Positions 1 to 9,813 are shown, counted from the stretch's first letter. The stretch is 64,000 nucleotides of DNA from Vibrio sp. JC009 (GCF_029016485.1 NZ_CP092107.1:372001-436000), one strand, 5' to 3'. Notes: a model not told the origin generated them from the letters alone. Translations and numbers: made by a program.

Positions 1-539
1 ATACAGGCGAAAAGTTTTTGAATAACGGAGTCGTTGCTTTCGACCTTGCCGGTGCTGAACTTCCTGGTTTCTGTCATGAATTTATTCCTGCTGCTCAGTA
101 TGCACGGGACAAAGGTTACCACGTAACCATTCACGCAGGAGAACAGGGTGTCGGCCAGAACGTTTATGATGCCATCAGCCTGCTGAAAGCGGAAAGAGTG
201 GGTCACGGTATTCATATCAAAGGTCACAAGCCTGCTTACGATCTGGTAAAACAGGATCAGGTTGCTCTGGAAACCTGCCCTAGCAGTAATATTCAGACCA
301 AAGCCGTGGACTCACTGGCTGAGCACCCGGCCAGCACCTTCCTTAAAGACGGTATTTCAATCACGATTAATACCGACAACCGGACCGTTTCAAACACCAC
401 AATGACACAGGAAGTACAAAAAGTGGTGGAAGAGTTTAATCTCACCGAAAAGGAATACCACTCAATTTACCGGTTTAGTGTTGCAGGCTCATTTGCTGCA
501 AAAGACGTTAAAGAGCATCTTCTTACTTATATCAAATAG
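1..539 (+). CDS. add: Adenosine deaminase, 3' part (5' end outside window)
   Basis: Purine salvage enzyme that converts adenosine or deoxyadenosine to inosine or deoxyinosine plus ammonia in the cytosol. The reading frame is already open at the left edge (frame starting at base 3), so only the C-terminal half is present, about 180 residues of a family that is normally about 330. Visible family motifs are HAGE, which carries a catalytic Glu near the zinc site, then GHG, then TCPSSN, and the C-terminal NTDNR, whose Asp residues bind zinc and substrate. The TTG at base 18 is only an internal codon. A strong terminator follows 23 bp after the stop, so this gene ends its own transcription unit before torT. 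Confidence 0.93.
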   Translation, partial: TGEKFLNNGVVAFDLAGAELPGFCHEFIPAAQYARDKGYHVTIHAGEQGVGQNVYDAISLLKAERVGHGIHIKGHKPAYDLVKQDQVALETCPSSNIQTKAVDSLAEHPASTFLKDGISITINTDNRTVSNTTMTQEVQKVVEEFNLTEKEYHSIYRFSVAGSFAAKDVKEHLLTYIK

Positions 540-561
540 ACCAGACTTGATAACAGATTAG

Positions 562-598
562 GAAACGGCCCATGAGGCCGTTTCTTTATATATTTTTG
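562..598 (+). terminator. Rho-independent terminator of add
   Basis: A perfect 9-bp stem (gaaacggcc at 562-570 and ggccgtttc at 576-584) closes on a 5-nt loop and is followed by a T/A-rich tail ending in TTTTT. It lies between the add stop and torT and separates the two transcription units. Confidence 0.85.
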
Positions 599-669
599 TT
601 AAGATCATCATCTCTCTTTAACTGCCAGCGTATATACTAGGGTTATTACTCAAACTTTTCAGGAACCTT

Positions 670-1797
670 ATGCGCTGGGCTCTCTTCCGATTCATCACTC
701 TTTTTGTTTTCCTTGTTAATTCGGTAAACATCGCGCTGGCAGATCAAATCGAAGTTTCCAGCTTTTACGGAAACTACGATACCTCGATGAAAAAAATCGG
801 CCAGCAGTCACTTAGCCTTCGTGGCCCCAGGATAGAAACCTGGAATACATCTGTACAAACCCAAAAGCCATACACCATTGGCGTATTGCTGCCTAACCTG
901 CAGGACTCCTACTGGGTAGCCGTCAATTACGGCATCATGCGGCAAGCAGAGGAGTCAAATATTGCTGTAAAAGTGGTTGATGCCAGGGGCTATAAAAACC
1001 TGGAGACACAACAAAAACAGCTGCGCGACTTCCTCCGGTCTGATATTGACGGATTAATCCTGGGTTCCATCAGCTACACCAAAAATAACCGGCTGATTAA
1101 GGAGATCACCAATAGCGGCATTCCTGTCGTCGCTCTGGTCAATGATGTGGAAGCAGAAAACATCTCAGCCAAATCCATGGTCTCCTATTACGATATGGGC
1201 TTTTTCACCGGTGAATATGTCGCTGAGCAGGAAACAACTTCAGATAAAGAGCTCAACGTCATTTTCCTTCCCGGGCCAAAAGGCTCAGGCTGGGCCGATG
1301 AAGCACTGGCTGGTTTTCAGGCAGCAACAGAGTTTACATCGAAAAAGATCAATATCACTGAGATTTTATGGGGCGATACCGATACAGACAGCCAGAGTGC
1401 TTTGTTAAAAAAGGCGCTTAAGTCCCACCCTAGTACCGATTACATAATAGGTAACGCCGTTGCCGCCGAGGCGGCCTTAGAACTCGTTAAACAGTCAGGA
1501 TCATCAGCAAAAATCGCCGCTACCTATATTACTCCGGCTATTTTTGAGGCAATAAGAGCAGGTAAAATTGTTGCTGCCCCATCCGATATGGCATCGGCAC
1601 AGGCCCGTATTGCACTTGGCATGCTTTGCAATCTGCTGGAGGGACAAAAAGCCGGAGCCGATTTTCCATTCAGAGCCGGACCACTTATTCCTGTCATCAC
1701 CACTGGCAACATTAATAAGTACACATTCGAAGACCTGTTCGGCCCGGTTGGTTATAAGCCCGTATTTCAGTGGCCTCCCCTACCTAGTGAGAAATGA
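670..1797 (+). CDS. torT: TorT-like periplasmic TMAO-sensing binding protein
   Basis: Predicted periplasmic partner of the sensor kinase encoded next. 375 residues; E. coli TorT is about 340. An N-terminal signal peptide (roughly residues 1-24, cut after ALA) leads into a type I periplasmic-binding fold. Segments shared with E. coli TorT include [25 protein letters not shown] and AVAAEAA. TorT binds trimethylamine N-oxide and passes the signal to TorS in the inner membrane. The stop overlaps the next ATG in an ATGA arrangement, which suggests translational coupling with the kinase. No torR, torC, torA or torD gene lies beside it; the third gene of the unit is a GGDEF regulator instead. The bound ligand is inferred from family and could differ. 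Confidence 0.85.
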   Translation: MRWALFRFITLFVFLVNSVNIALADQIEVSSFYGNYDTSMKKIGQQSLSLRGPRIETWNTSVQTQKPYTIGVLLPNLQDSYWVAVNYGIMRQAEESNIAVKVVDARGYKNLETQQKQLRDFLRSDIDGLILGSISYTKNNRLIKEITNSGIPVVALVNDVEAENISAKSMVSYYDMGFFTGEYVAEQETTSDKELNVIFLPGPKGSGWADEALAGFQAATEFTSKKINITEILWGDTDTDSQSALLKKALKSHPSTDYIIGNAVAAEAALELVKQSGSSAKIAATYITPAIFEAIRAGKIVAAPSDMASAQARIALGMLCNLLEGQKAGADFPFRAGPLIPVITTGNINKYTFEDLFGPVGYKPVFQWPPLPSEK

Positions 1798-4700
1798 GCA
1801 AGATGTCAGTAAAAAAACGTATCGCGATAGGCCTTGGAATACTGCTGGTGTTTATCGCCGTTCTTGCAGCAAATGCCTATTTCTCGGTGGACCGTTCATC
1901 TCTGGGCTTTAAGCACTATCAATCGCTGGCACGGGACGCCACTGTTTCTGCAGACCTGAGAAGTCAGTTGCTTGAAGAGCGGGTCTACGTAAAGGACTAC
2001 ATCATCCACGGCACCTTTAATTCGCTCCAGCGCTTTTATCATAACCATGAGGATATGACGGATAAGCTGAATAACGCTTTGTCTCAGGTCGATAATGCCG
2101 AACGGAAAAAACTGCTCAAAACCGCCATTGAATCCCATAAGAAGTATGGCGAAGCCTTTGCTCAGGTTAATACCCAGCAGACCCGACGAATCCAGTTGAT
2201 CAACGAATTGTGGGAGCTGGGCGAAGAGATGGAAACCGTGCTGCAACAGGCAATAGATAAGGCTTATGATGCAGGAAGCATAGGTACAACTTTTTATGCC
2301 TGGACAGCACTCGGCCACCTTCAGGCCGGACGCCACGCCATGATGATGTATCTTGAGACCAATGTGCAGAGCCAGGCCACCACCGCCAGAGAAAAGTTCC
2401 GCGATCTGGACAATGTGTCCCGTATTCTTGTTGGCCTGATGCGAAGCCCTCAGGAAAGAAAAGCGCTGATCGCGGTAAGAAAATCCAGCAAAAACTATAT
2501 TGCCAAAGCTAACACTTTGATGGACTTAACTTCGGTCCGGAACGAAATTATCTCAGGGACACTGGACATACTGGGCCCGAAAATATTAGACGACCTGAGT
2601 AAAATCGAATTGTCAGTACGTCAGGAAAGAGACTTACTTGGCCCACAGTTAGATAAAACCAACGCCAACATTATCAGCGTCGTGCTGATTGTGGGGATGA
2701 CATCCCTGTGCATCGGTATACTGGTTGCGCTTTACCTTACCCGCTCCATTACCATCCCTTTAAGCCGGGTAACCAAAGCCGCCGATGAAGTGGCGTCCGG
2801 CAATATCGATGTGGTAATGCAACCAGAAGGGCCGGAGGAACTGGCTAACCTGCAACGCTCCATTGCCACTATGCTTACCCGAATTAAAAATAAAATCGCT
2901 GAAGCCGATGACGCAAACGCCGCAAAAAGCGAATTTCTTGCCCGTATGAGTCATGAAATCCGTACCCCCATGAATGCGGTGATCGGCATGTCGCATCTGG
3001 CGCTGCAAACTGAACTCACCAACAAGCAAAAAGACTATCTGGAAAAAATCCACAACTCCGCTTACGATCTGCTTGGCATTATTAATGACATTCTGGATTT
3101 TTCCAAAATCGAAGCCGGTAAACTGGATATAGAAAGGACCACCTTTGACTTAGACTCGGTGCTTGAAAGCATTGCCACTCTCATCTCACCCAAGGCGGAT
3201 GAGAAAAACCTCGAAGTGGTTTTCAGCGTTGATCCGGCTCTGCCAGCACAACTGATTGGTGATCCGCTCAGGCTGGGGCAAATTCTGATCAACCTGACCA
3301 ATAACGCGGTTAAGTTTACCGAGCAGGGTGAAGTTCTGCTTTCGGTAACACAGGTTAAATCCGACGATAAATATTCCGATCTCTGCTTCAGTGTTGAGGA
3401 TACGGGCATCGGCATGAGCGATGAACAGATCCGCAATCTGTTCCAGTCCTTCTCTCAGGCAGATATCACCACAACCAGAAAATATGGCGGCACCGGGCTT
3501 GGTCTCGCCATTTCCAGCTCCCTGACTGAGCTGATGGGGGGAGAAATTACCGTAGAGAGCATGCCTGGAAAAGGCAGCAAGTTCTCGTTCACTCTTCGTC
3601 TGGAAAGGCCGGAGCAGCCACTTCAGAGTCTGACATCACACAAATACAACGGTCTTAAAGTGCTGGTGGTCGATGACAACACCTCGTCAAGAGAAAGCCT
3701 GGCAGCCATGATACGAAACTTCCGGTTTCTTTCTGATACCGCTAAATCCGGTAAAGAGGCAATGCAAAAGATTTTGGCCGCGCAGCAGACCAATACGCCG
3801 TATCAGCTGGTTTTGATGGACTACAAAATGCCGGGACAAAACGGCCTTGAGGTGGCACAGAAGATTAAGCTTCACCCCGACATTTCTGACACTCTGTCTA
3901 TTTTGATGGTCAGTGCCTTTGGCCGTGAAGAGGTAGTGGGTCAGGCTCTGAATTCCGGAGTTGAAGGCTTTATCCATAAACCCATTAATCAGTCTCTGCT
4001 GTTTAATACTGTGATGACTGTTCTTGGAGAGCATGCACAAGCAGTAAGCAGCCCGGAAGAAGATAAAACGATAAATGCAGCCCGTCTGGCCGCTATCCGG
4101 GGAGCCCGTGTACTTCTGGTGGAAGACAACAAGCTAAACCAGCAGGTAGCGAACGAGCTCCTTACCAGTGCGGGGATCATCACAGATATAGCCGAAAACG
4201 GTAAGCAAGCCCTACAGGCTGTTCAGACCTTAAGTTACGATCTGGTTCTGATGGATATTCAGATGCCGGAAATGGATGGCTATGAGGCAACCAGAGCCAT
4301 TCGCAAGGACGATAAATATCACTCCATACCCATCGTTGCTATGACAGCCCATGCGCTGCCAAGAGACCGGGAGCAGTGTCTGCAATCCGGAATGAATGAT
4401 CACATTACCAAGCCAATAGAACCTCAGGTGCTCTATGAGACTCTTCTTCAGTTTATTGCACCTGCCGGGCACCATGACACTGAGCTAGTCCTTCCGTCAC
4501 AGCCAGATGAAGAAGTGACGATTCCCTACATCGAAGGGCTGGATATCAACCGCGGAGTGGCGAACGTAAACGGAAACAGGCCGCTCTACCTGAAGCTACT
4601 GCGCGATTTTTATCAGGATTACCACGATATTGATACCAGGCTGTCCGCAATGGTTCAGGAGCAAAACTGCGCAGAACTTCAGCGTCTTTCGCATACGCTG

Positions 4701-5126
4701 AAAGGTGTCGCCGGTAATATCGGCGCACGGGAACTTTACCGGGCATCAAACGACTATAATCATCTGATGCGCAGCAGTAACGGCGACTGTAAGGAAAGCC
4801 CTCAGTTTCAGGCGTTCCGCAGCCAGCTCTGCGCATTAACCGACAGACTTCAGGCCATTTCACAACACACGATAACGCTGACTAAAACTGATGCAGAGCC
4901 GGTAAAAAAAGAGAGAGTATTACCGCTAATAGCAAAAATACAGCACTTGCTGGTACAAGATAACGCAGAAGTGACTGATCTGCTGCCTGAATTACATACT
5001 CTGTTAGACAATAGCGCATGGTCTCAACTAGTATCTAGGGTAGAAACGTTAATTGACGATATTGAATACGAGAGCGCTCTGAATATACTGGACGAGCTTT
5101 ATCGTAAAATAGAATCAGAATCATAA
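1794..5126 (+). CDS. torS: TorS-like hybrid sensor histidine kinase with two receivers and HPt
   Basis: Inner-membrane hybrid kinase of 1110 residues. Domain order read from the sequence: membrane segment about 9-28; a long helical periplasmic sensor to about 292 (HBM type, as in TorS); second membrane segment about 293-316; HAMP about 315-367; HisKA with the phospho-acceptor His387 in [10 protein letters not shown]; HATPase with N-, G1- (DTGIGM) and G2- (GGTGLGL) boxes; receiver 1 (DD at 627-628, phospho-Asp676); receiver 2 (ED at 777-778, phospho-Asp821); and an HPt domain with His967 in LSHTLKG. It is about 200 residues longer than E. coli TorS, partly because of the extra receiver. The tail after HPt (about 1035-1110) is unassigned. 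The phosphorelay should end on the REC-GGDEF protein encoded 17 bp downstream. Confidence 0.87.
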   Translation: MSKMSVKKRIAIGLGILLVFIAVLAANAYFSVDRSSLGFKHYQSLARDATVSADLRSQLLEERVYVKDYIIHGTFNSLQRFYHNHEDMTDKLNNALSQVDNAERKKLLKTAIESHKKYGEAFAQVNTQQTRRIQLINELWELGEEMETVLQQAIDKAYDAGSIGTTFYAWTALGHLQAGRHAMMMYLETNVQSQATTAREKFRDLDNVSRILVGLMRSPQERKALIAVRKSSKNYIAKANTLMDLTSVRNEIISGTLDILGPKILDDLSKIELSVRQERDLLGPQLDKTNANIISVVLIVGMTSLCIGILVALYLTRSITIPLSRVTKAADEVASGNIDVVMQPEGPEELANLQRSIATMLTRIKNKIAEADDANAAKSEFLARMSHEIRTPMNAVIGMSHLALQTELTNKQKDYLEKIHNSAYDLLGIINDILDFSKIEAGKLDIERTTFDLDSVLESIATLISPKADEKNLEVVFSVDPALPAQLIGDPLRLGQILINLTNNAVKFTEQGEVLLSVTQVKSDDKYSDLCFSVEDTGIGMSDEQIRNLFQSFSQADITTTRKYGGTGLGLAISSSLTELMGGEITVESMPGKGSKFSFTLRLERPEQPLQSLTSHKYNGLKVLVVDDNTSSRESLAAMIRNFRFLSDTAKSGKEAMQKILAAQQTNTPYQLVLMDYKMPGQNGLEVAQKIKLHPDISDTLSILMVSAFGREEVVGQALNSGVEGFIHKPINQSLLFNTVMTVLGEHAQAVSSPEEDKTINAARLAAIRGARVLLVEDNKLNQQVANELLTSAGIITDIAENGKQALQAVQTLSYDLVLMDIQMPEMDGYEATRAIRKDDKYHSIPIVAMTAHALPRDREQCLQSGMNDHITKPIEPQVLYETLLQFIAPAGHHDTELVLPSQPDEEVTIPYIEGLDINRGVANVNGNRPLYLKLLRDFYQDYHDIDTRLSAMVQEQNCAELQRLSHTLKGVAGNIGARELYRASNDYNHLMRSSNGDCKESPQFQAFRSQLCALTDRLQAISQHTITLTKTDAEPVKKERVLPLIAKIQHLLVQDNAEVTDLLPELHTLLDNSAWSQLVSRVETLIDDIEYESALNILDELYRKIESES

Positions 5127-5143
5127 CAAAGCAGGCTCAGGTT

Positions 5144-6091
5144 ATGCACAATGACAAACCCAGAATCCTGGTCGTGGATGACGAAAAGTTTAACCGGACA
5201 ATTCTGACAGGCCTTCTGAAAGAAGAGTACACCATCACTCTGGCAAAAGACGGCCTTCAGGCGCTGGAGAAAGCTCGCTCCGACCACCCGCCGGAGCTTA
5301 TCCTGATGGACGTTGTCATGCCGCAAATGGACGGCTATTCCGCCTGTTACGAGCTGAAAAAATCGGCCAAAACAAAAGATATTCCGGTCATCTTTATCAC
5401 CGCCATGCATGAAGCGGATGACGAAAAGCGCGGACTGGATCTCGGCGCCATTGATTATATTGGTAAGCCTTTCAGACCGGGCATCGTTCAGGCCAGGGTA
5501 AGAAACCACATTGCTCTGGCCAAAGCCAGGAGAAAGCTGGCAGAAGCTCATGCCCTGCTGGAGATGAAAAACGAACAGCTGGAAGTAATGGCCAGCCGGG
5601 ATTCTCTCACCGGCATCTGCAACCGCTTTTCTCTGGATGAATCTCTGAATAAGGAACTCAATCAGGCCGAGCGCTACGGCCGTTCATTTTCTGTCATCAT
5701 TATGGATATCGACCACTTTAAGAAGGTCAATGATACCTTTGGTCATCAGGTCGGTGATGAAACCCTGAAAACCATCGCCGGGCTACTGAAAAACGGTGTT
5801 CGTCAATCCGATATTTGTGGCCGTTGGGGCGGTGAAGAATTTCTGATTATCTGCCCTGAGAGTGGCAGTGACGGCGCCTTTGTTCTTGCTGAACATCTTC
5901 GCGCAAAAATCAAGGCGTACCCGATGCCGACCAGCAAAAATATCACCGCAAGTTTTGGGATCGCCAGTTTTCAAAGGGGCGAAAGTGCAAACAGCCTGCT
6001 AACAAGAGCAGACCGAGCCCTCTACTACGCCAAAACCGAAGGAAGAAACCGGACCAGGATCGAAGAAAAGATGAAAGAGAATTGTTGTTAA
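5144..6091 (+). CDS. Response regulator with diguanylate cyclase output (REC-GGDEF)
   Basis: 315-residue cytoplasmic protein. The N-terminal receiver has the acidic pair DDE near residue 12 and phospho-Asp56 in LMDVVMPQMDG. A short coiled-coil linker (about 125-150) joins it to a GGDEF domain whose signature is GGEEF at 229-233, an active-type variant. An RxxD inhibitory I-site (RQSD, 220-223) lies five residues before it, so product inhibition is expected. Gene order with torT-torS predicts that phosphorylation by the hybrid kinase switches cyclic-di-GMP synthesis. This replaces the OmpR-type TorR output known in E. coli. No DNA-binding domain is present. Confidence 0.93.
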   Translation: MHNDKPRILVVDDEKFNRTILTGLLKEEYTITLAKDGLQALEKARSDHPPELILMDVVMPQMDGYSACYELKKSAKTKDIPVIFITAMHEADDEKRGLDLGAIDYIGKPFRPGIVQARVRNHIALAKARRKLAEAHALLEMKNEQLEVMASRDSLTGICNRFSLDESLNKELNQAERYGRSFSVIIMDIDHFKKVNDTFGHQVGDETLKTIAGLLKNGVRQSDICGRWGGEEFLIICPESGSDGAFVLAEHLRAKIKAYPMPTSKNITASFGIASFQRGESANSLLTRADRALYYAKTEGRNRTRIEEKMKENCC

Positions 6092-6142
6092 CAGGAATTA
6101 TAGAGAATATTACCCGTATAAATGTAGTAACGAGGAAATCCA

Positions 6143-6784
6143 ATGTTTAAAGCTTTGCTGTTTGATATGGACGGCCTGATTTTCGATACCGAAGGGCTGT
6201 ATAAAAAAGCGTGGCAACGTGCAGCCGGTGATCAGGGTTTAGATTTAAATGACGAGTTTTACCAGAACTTTATCGGTGTACAGGACCCTGCCTGTGAACA
6301 GCTGATGGTCTCTCACTTTGGTGAAAGGCTTAACCTGCCATTGTTTCAGAAACAAAGAGATCAGTACGTAAAAGAGCTAAAACAGAAGCCGGTTCCCTAT
6401 AAGCCTGGCTTTAAAGATCTGTTTGAGACAGCAAAAGAACAGAACATTAAGTGCGCACTGGTCACCTCTTCTTTTCTGAAAGATGTAGAGCACCACTTTG
6501 CAGATTCAGGTTACCTTGAACAGTTTGATACGCTTATCACAGCTGAAAAGGTGACTAACGGAAAACCTGCGCCGGATTGTTATCTGATGGCCTGCTCAGA
6601 ACTGAAAATTGCTCCGGAAACCTGTCTGGTACTTGAGGACTCCAACAATGGCATGCAGTCAGGCTTAGACGCAGGCTGTAGCGCAGCAATGATTCCTGAC
6701 TTACTGCCACCACGCGAAGACATTAAAGAGCGGGCGACACATATCTTTGCCTCTCTGGAAGATGTACTTTCTCTGGTCAAATAG
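6143..6784 (+). CDS. HAD-superfamily phosphatase/phosphomutase-like (subfamily IA)
   Basis: 213-residue soluble HAD hydrolase. The nucleophile motif DMDGLIFDTEG (Asp8, Asp10) opens the protein, a helical cap follows, then motif II Ser/Thr in VTSSF, Lys in the NGKPAPD segment, and the acidic LEDSNNG motif IV. The layout resembles beta-phosphoglucomutase-like and fructose-1-phosphate phosphatase (YqaB) proteins. Substrate is not predictable from sequence. A GAGGAAA ribosome binding site sits 6-12 bp before the ATG. It is 51 bp downstream of the GGDEF gene and could be co-transcribed, but a functional link is not evident. Confidence 0.88.
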   Translation: MFKALLFDMDGLIFDTEGLYKKAWQRAAGDQGLDLNDEFYQNFIGVQDPACEQLMVSHFGERLNLPLFQKQRDQYVKELKQKPVPYKPGFKDLFETAKEQNIKCALVTSSFLKDVEHHFADSGYLEQFDTLITAEKVTNGKPAPDCYLMACSELKIAPETCLVLEDSNNGMQSGLDAGCSAAMIPDLLPPREDIKERATHIFASLEDVLSLVK

Positions 6785-6792
6785 TTCCGCAT

Positions 6793-6825
6793 GCAGGGGG
6801 ATCATCCCCCTGCTGATTTTCTCTT
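6793..6825 (+). terminator. Terminator at convergent gene ends
   Basis: An 8-bp GC-rich stem (gcaggggg 6793-6800, ccccctgc 6806-6813) with a 5-nt loop is followed by TGATTTTCTCTTTTT on the plus strand. It ends the HAD gene transcript and overlaps the last codons of the convergent EAL gene. The minus-strand side lacks a T-run. Confidence 0.8.
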
Positions 6826-8019
6826 TTTCATCTGCTGAATGTTAGACTGCTCTGACTCAAGCAGCAGACGAGTTTCACCAATAGGCAGGGGTTTGCTGTA
6901 CAGGTAGCCCTGAACCAGGTCAATATTCAACTCCCTTAGTTTCTGCTCCTGCTCTGCGGTCTCAACCCCCTCAGCAACGGTTGTGTATCCAAGAGACTGA
7001 GCAACCGCACAAAGCGCTTTAACCACCTTAAGCGATCTTGGTGAAGCCAGCATATCCTGAGTAAAGCTCTTATCTATCTTTATTTCAGAAAACGGCAGAC
7101 GGAACAGTTCACTGAATCCGGTATGTTTCATACCAAAGTCATCAATGGACACGTTGCATCCTCGCATGCGGAAAAATGTAAGGCTTCTGATCACATGAAT
7201 ATCAACCACCGGGTTATCTTCTGTTATTTCAATGATCATCCGTTCAGGAGAAAAATTATATTTATCCAGAATTTTTACTATATTCTCGGCAAAATCCTCA
7301 TTATCCAGTGATTTATAATCAACATTGAGAGAAAGCGACCCATTAAATTCACAATTTTCGGAAAACTCTTCTAACGCTTTTTCCAGCACAATATAAGTAA
7401 ATTTATTGAGATCCGCGCCAGAGAGTAATTTATGAATAAAACGGTCTGGTGTGTAATGAATGCCCTGATAATTAATCCGGCTCAATATTTCAAACCCGGT
7501 AATTTCAGATGTAGCCAGTGAATACTTAGCCTGATAGAACGGTACCAGGCCACCACTTTCAACCGCTTCCCATAAATCCGGAATATCATCCATATTCTGT
7601 TTTTTGATGACAGGATTTAGCCTCTCGCAATTTCCCAGCACCTGAAGAATAATCTCTTTAACCGAGTCAGCGGACGCCGGCAAAGTGATCCCGGCAACAT
7701 TTAACTGCCCGCTCAGCTTGGCTATCTGGCGCGCACCATCAATAATATCGTCGTTGTAATGGCTAAGCAGAACCATACCTTTAAGGTGTTCTAACTGAAT
7801 ACCCTTCAGCATTACCTTCAGATCAAGTTCTGCGGTAGGAATAATGCCGGAAATCCAGATAAATGGCTCCTGACACTTGTATACATGTTCAATACCGGCT
7901 TTTATCGTCGGAAAGTACACCAGCCTGTTACTTTCTGCAGACACCATCTGCTCGATTATGTCGAAACTTATCATCGAATTTTCGACAACCACAATTTTCA
8001 TCATAATAATGCTAGCCAA
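6802..8019 (-). CDS. EAL-domain cyclic-di-GMP phosphodiesterase with degenerate receiver
   Basis: 405 residues if TTG at 8019 is used; an AAAGGCGG ribosome binding site sits at good spacing before it, while ATGs five and six codons later are alternatives. The N-terminal about 130 residues fold like a receiver (MKIVVVEN start) but the phospho-Asp position reads WISGIIPTAE, so phosphorylation is unlikely. The C-terminal EAL domain retains the catalytic set: E177-I-L-S-R in place of EALxR, SLNVDY, EITE, IDDFG, KIDKSF and AEGVE. It should hydrolyse cyclic-di-GMP to pGpG. It resembles VieA without its C-terminal helix-turn-helix. It is divergent from the flagellin gene with a 413-bp gap. Confidence 0.88.
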   Translation of the reverse strand: MASIIMMKIVVVENSMISFDIIEQMVSAESNRLVYFPTIKAGIEHVYKCQEPFIWISGIIPTAELDLKVMLKGIQLEHLKGMVLLSHYNDDIIDGARQIAKLSGQLNVAGITLPASADSVKEIILQVLGNCERLNPVIKKQNMDDIPDLWEAVESGGLVPFYQAKYSLATSEITGFEILSRINYQGIHYTPDRFIHKLLSGADLNKFTYIVLEKALEEFSENCEFNGSLSLNVDYKSLDNEDFAENIVKILDKYNFSPERMIIEITEDNPVVDIHVIRSLTFFRMRGCNVSIDDFGMKHTGFSELFRLPFSEIKIDKSFTQDMLASPRSLKVVKALCAVAQSLGYTTVAEGVETAEQEQKLRELNIDLVQGYLYSKPLPIGETRLLLESEQSNIQQMKKRKSAGG

Positions 8020-8432
8020 ATCCGCCTTTAAATTATAGTTATTACTAGTGATGCTAGTTCACAAATCATACGGGTTCAACAGTTAACAATATTTATTCGC
8101 ATGTTCTAATATGCATAAATTGTGACTAATTAGCGAACGGTTAATATAAGACCATGATTTAATGTTGTCGCTACTAAATATACAAACAGGCCTAACATTT
8201 TTCTTAATATAACTGACTCGTCATCAAATTTAGTTTCCCATTCATCTGAAGGGAACCTTTGCCGCTAAAGTATCCAATGGGCAAAACCAGGCCGCTCTAC
8301 TCTCCTTTCATTGAAAATCAGCGAAGAATTAAGACAAATCAGCACTATTTATACACTGATTCCTTTTAAAAAACGTATGCTTGATGGTACAACTCTTGCA
8401 ATAAACCTTTGTCTGCCCAAAGGTTTAATTCA
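8020..8432. other. Intergenic region between EAL gene and flagellin
   Basis: About 410 bp, AT-rich, with no convincing gene. It contains the sigma-54 promoter of the flagellin at its right end. The long space upstream of that promoter could hold binding sites for an enhancer-binding protein such as FlrC, but no site was identified by eye. The promoter of the EAL gene must lie near its left end and is not obvious. Confidence 0.6.
8385..8400 (+). promoter_or_regulatory. Sigma-54 promoter of the flagellin gene
   Basis: TGGTACAACTCTTGCA has the -24 GG and -12 GC elements 12 bp apart, as required for RpoN promoters (consensus TGGCACN5TTGCA), with one mismatch in the -24 box. A start point about 11 bp downstream would give a 5' leader of roughly 22 nt containing the AAAGG ribosome binding site. 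Class III flagellin genes such as V. cholerae flaA use this promoter type. Confidence 0.82.
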
Positions 8433-9734
8433 ATGTCGCTATCAGTTCAGTCTAACACTATGGCTTTATCCGCTAAGAGATACCTTAGCTCGGCCACGCA
8501 TGGGCTGAATTCTTCCATGGCCAGACTCTCTTCAGGCAGCAAGATTAACTCCGCAAGAGATGACGCTGCGGGCCTGCAGATCTCAAACCGCCTTAATGCT
8601 CAGAATCATGGTCTGGAAGTAGCGATGCGCAATGCCAGCGATGGTGTTTCAACCCTTCAGGTAGCCGACGGCGCACTCAACGAATATACCGAATTAGTAC
8701 TGCGGATTCGGGATCTGTCTCTTCAGGCGGTCAATGACTCAAATAGCGGCGACGATGTCAGAGCCATTGAGACCGAAATCCGGACACTGGCGGATGAGTT
8801 AAACCGGATTGTCTTTACCAGCGCCTTTGGCGGAGATGCGCTGTTCTCCGGCCCTCTGTCGGGCGATCAGGAACGCGATAAATTTGAAGATAAGGTCGTA
8901 AGCTTTCAGATAGGCGCAGGTTCAGGCGAAGTGGTCAGCTGTACTTTACCTAACCTCAACCGGCTGCATGAGCAGAAAATGATTTCGACTTCCCATTCAT
9001 CCAACCTGGGAGACCCAATTCCGGATAACTGGAGAACAGAAAAAGGCGATTATATTGATATCCGGATAACGGATGACGATCAGGAGAAAGTAAAAAGAAT
9101 CGAGTTTTCTGAAGGCGAGCCCATTGAAGGGGTCGTAAATAAAATCAACTCAAACTTAAACAATAAAGTCAGGCTTTATATAAGCAAAACCACAGATCAG
9201 GGCGGCGAAAGCAATAATATTATCGGCTTTTCATACGAGGAAGGAACAAAGCAGTCAGGCACCACATTACTCGGAATTGAAGGACAAAATTTCTCTTCTC
9301 TGAAAAACAGTGGTGGCAAAGGCGTAATAATCGAAAGCAGCGACAGCTCAGATATCGGTGAAAGCGGCGTTAAAAGGAAGTTTAACGATGTGCTTAACGG
9401 CGGTGACTTTGGCGATACCGACGCTATTGAAAACGAAACCGACTATATCAATAACCGTCACTCTCTGATCCACTTTTGTGATCTTGTATTAACCCACGTT
9501 GATTCATACCGGGCAGACATAGGCGCAAGCATAAACCGGCTTGAAGGCTCAATAAAAAACCTCTCGACTCAAAATATACATACCAGCGACAGTAAAAGCC
9601 GGATCCGGGACACTGACTTCGCCAAAGAAACCGCAAAACTGACAAAGGAAAAGATCCTGTCAGACTCCACAACCAGCATGCTGGCTCAGGCCAATAACCT
9701 GCCACAAAGCGTTTCTGGCCTGCTGGCCAGCTAA
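8433..9734 (+). CDS. Divergent flagellin
   Basis: 433-residue flagellar filament subunit. I chose ATG 8433 because AAAGG lies 9-13 bp upstream and the protein then begins MSLSVQSNT, as flagellins do. The N-terminal D0/D1 segment (about 1-145) holds LSSGSKINSARDDAAGLQIS; the C-terminal segment (about 350-433) holds ADIGASINRLE and ends in MLAQANNLPQSV. The middle is an unusual hydrophilic insertion, so it is about 55 residues longer than usual Vibrio flagellins (about 377). The last helix ends SGLLAS. It is monocistronic, has its own sigma-54 promoter, and is not beside other flagellar genes. It may be a minor or conditionally used filament subunit. Confidence 0.9.
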   Translation: MSLSVQSNTMALSAKRYLSSATHGLNSSMARLSSGSKINSARDDAAGLQISNRLNAQNHGLEVAMRNASDGVSTLQVADGALNEYTELVLRIRDLSLQAVNDSNSGDDVRAIETEIRTLADELNRIVFTSAFGGDALFSGPLSGDQERDKFEDKVVSFQIGAGSGEVVSCTLPNLNRLHEQKMISTSHSSNLGDPIPDNWRTEKGDYIDIRITDDDQEKVKRIEFSEGEPIEGVVNKINSNLNNKVRLYISKTTDQGGESNNIIGFSYEEGTKQSGTTLLGIEGQNFSSLKNSGGKGVIIESSDSSDIGESGVKRKFNDVLNGGDFGDTDAIENETDYINNRHSLIHFCDLVLTHVDSYRADIGASINRLEGSIKNLSTQNIHTSDSKSRIRDTDFAKETAKLTKEKILSDSTTSMLAQANNLPQSVSGLLAS

Positions 9735-9768
9735 TGCCGATTAAGCTGTAAAGGTCGGTTTCGCCAGA

Positions 9769-9798
9769 CCCTCGTTCCCACGCTCCTGCGTGGGAATG
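9769..9798 (+). repeat. REP-like palindrome, left half of an interrupted copy
   Basis: CCTCGTTCCCACGC-TCCT-GCGTGGGAATG forms a 9-bp stem (TTCCCACGC/GCGTGGGAA, 9775-9796). Related copies occur at 11252-11285, 31817-31850 and 31970-32005. This copy stops abruptly after AATG where the insertion sequence begins, and its expected continuation CATACC reappears at 11159-11164. Confidence 0.8.
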
Positions 9799-9813
9799 TA
9801 TATGGACTCCCCC

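Noticed and set aside
1896..2336. A 146-codon open frame antisense to the torS-like gene.
   Set aside because: It is the reverse of the periplasmic sensor coding sequence, with no domain or start signal. The same applies to similar antisense frames in pckA, gcvP and tssM.
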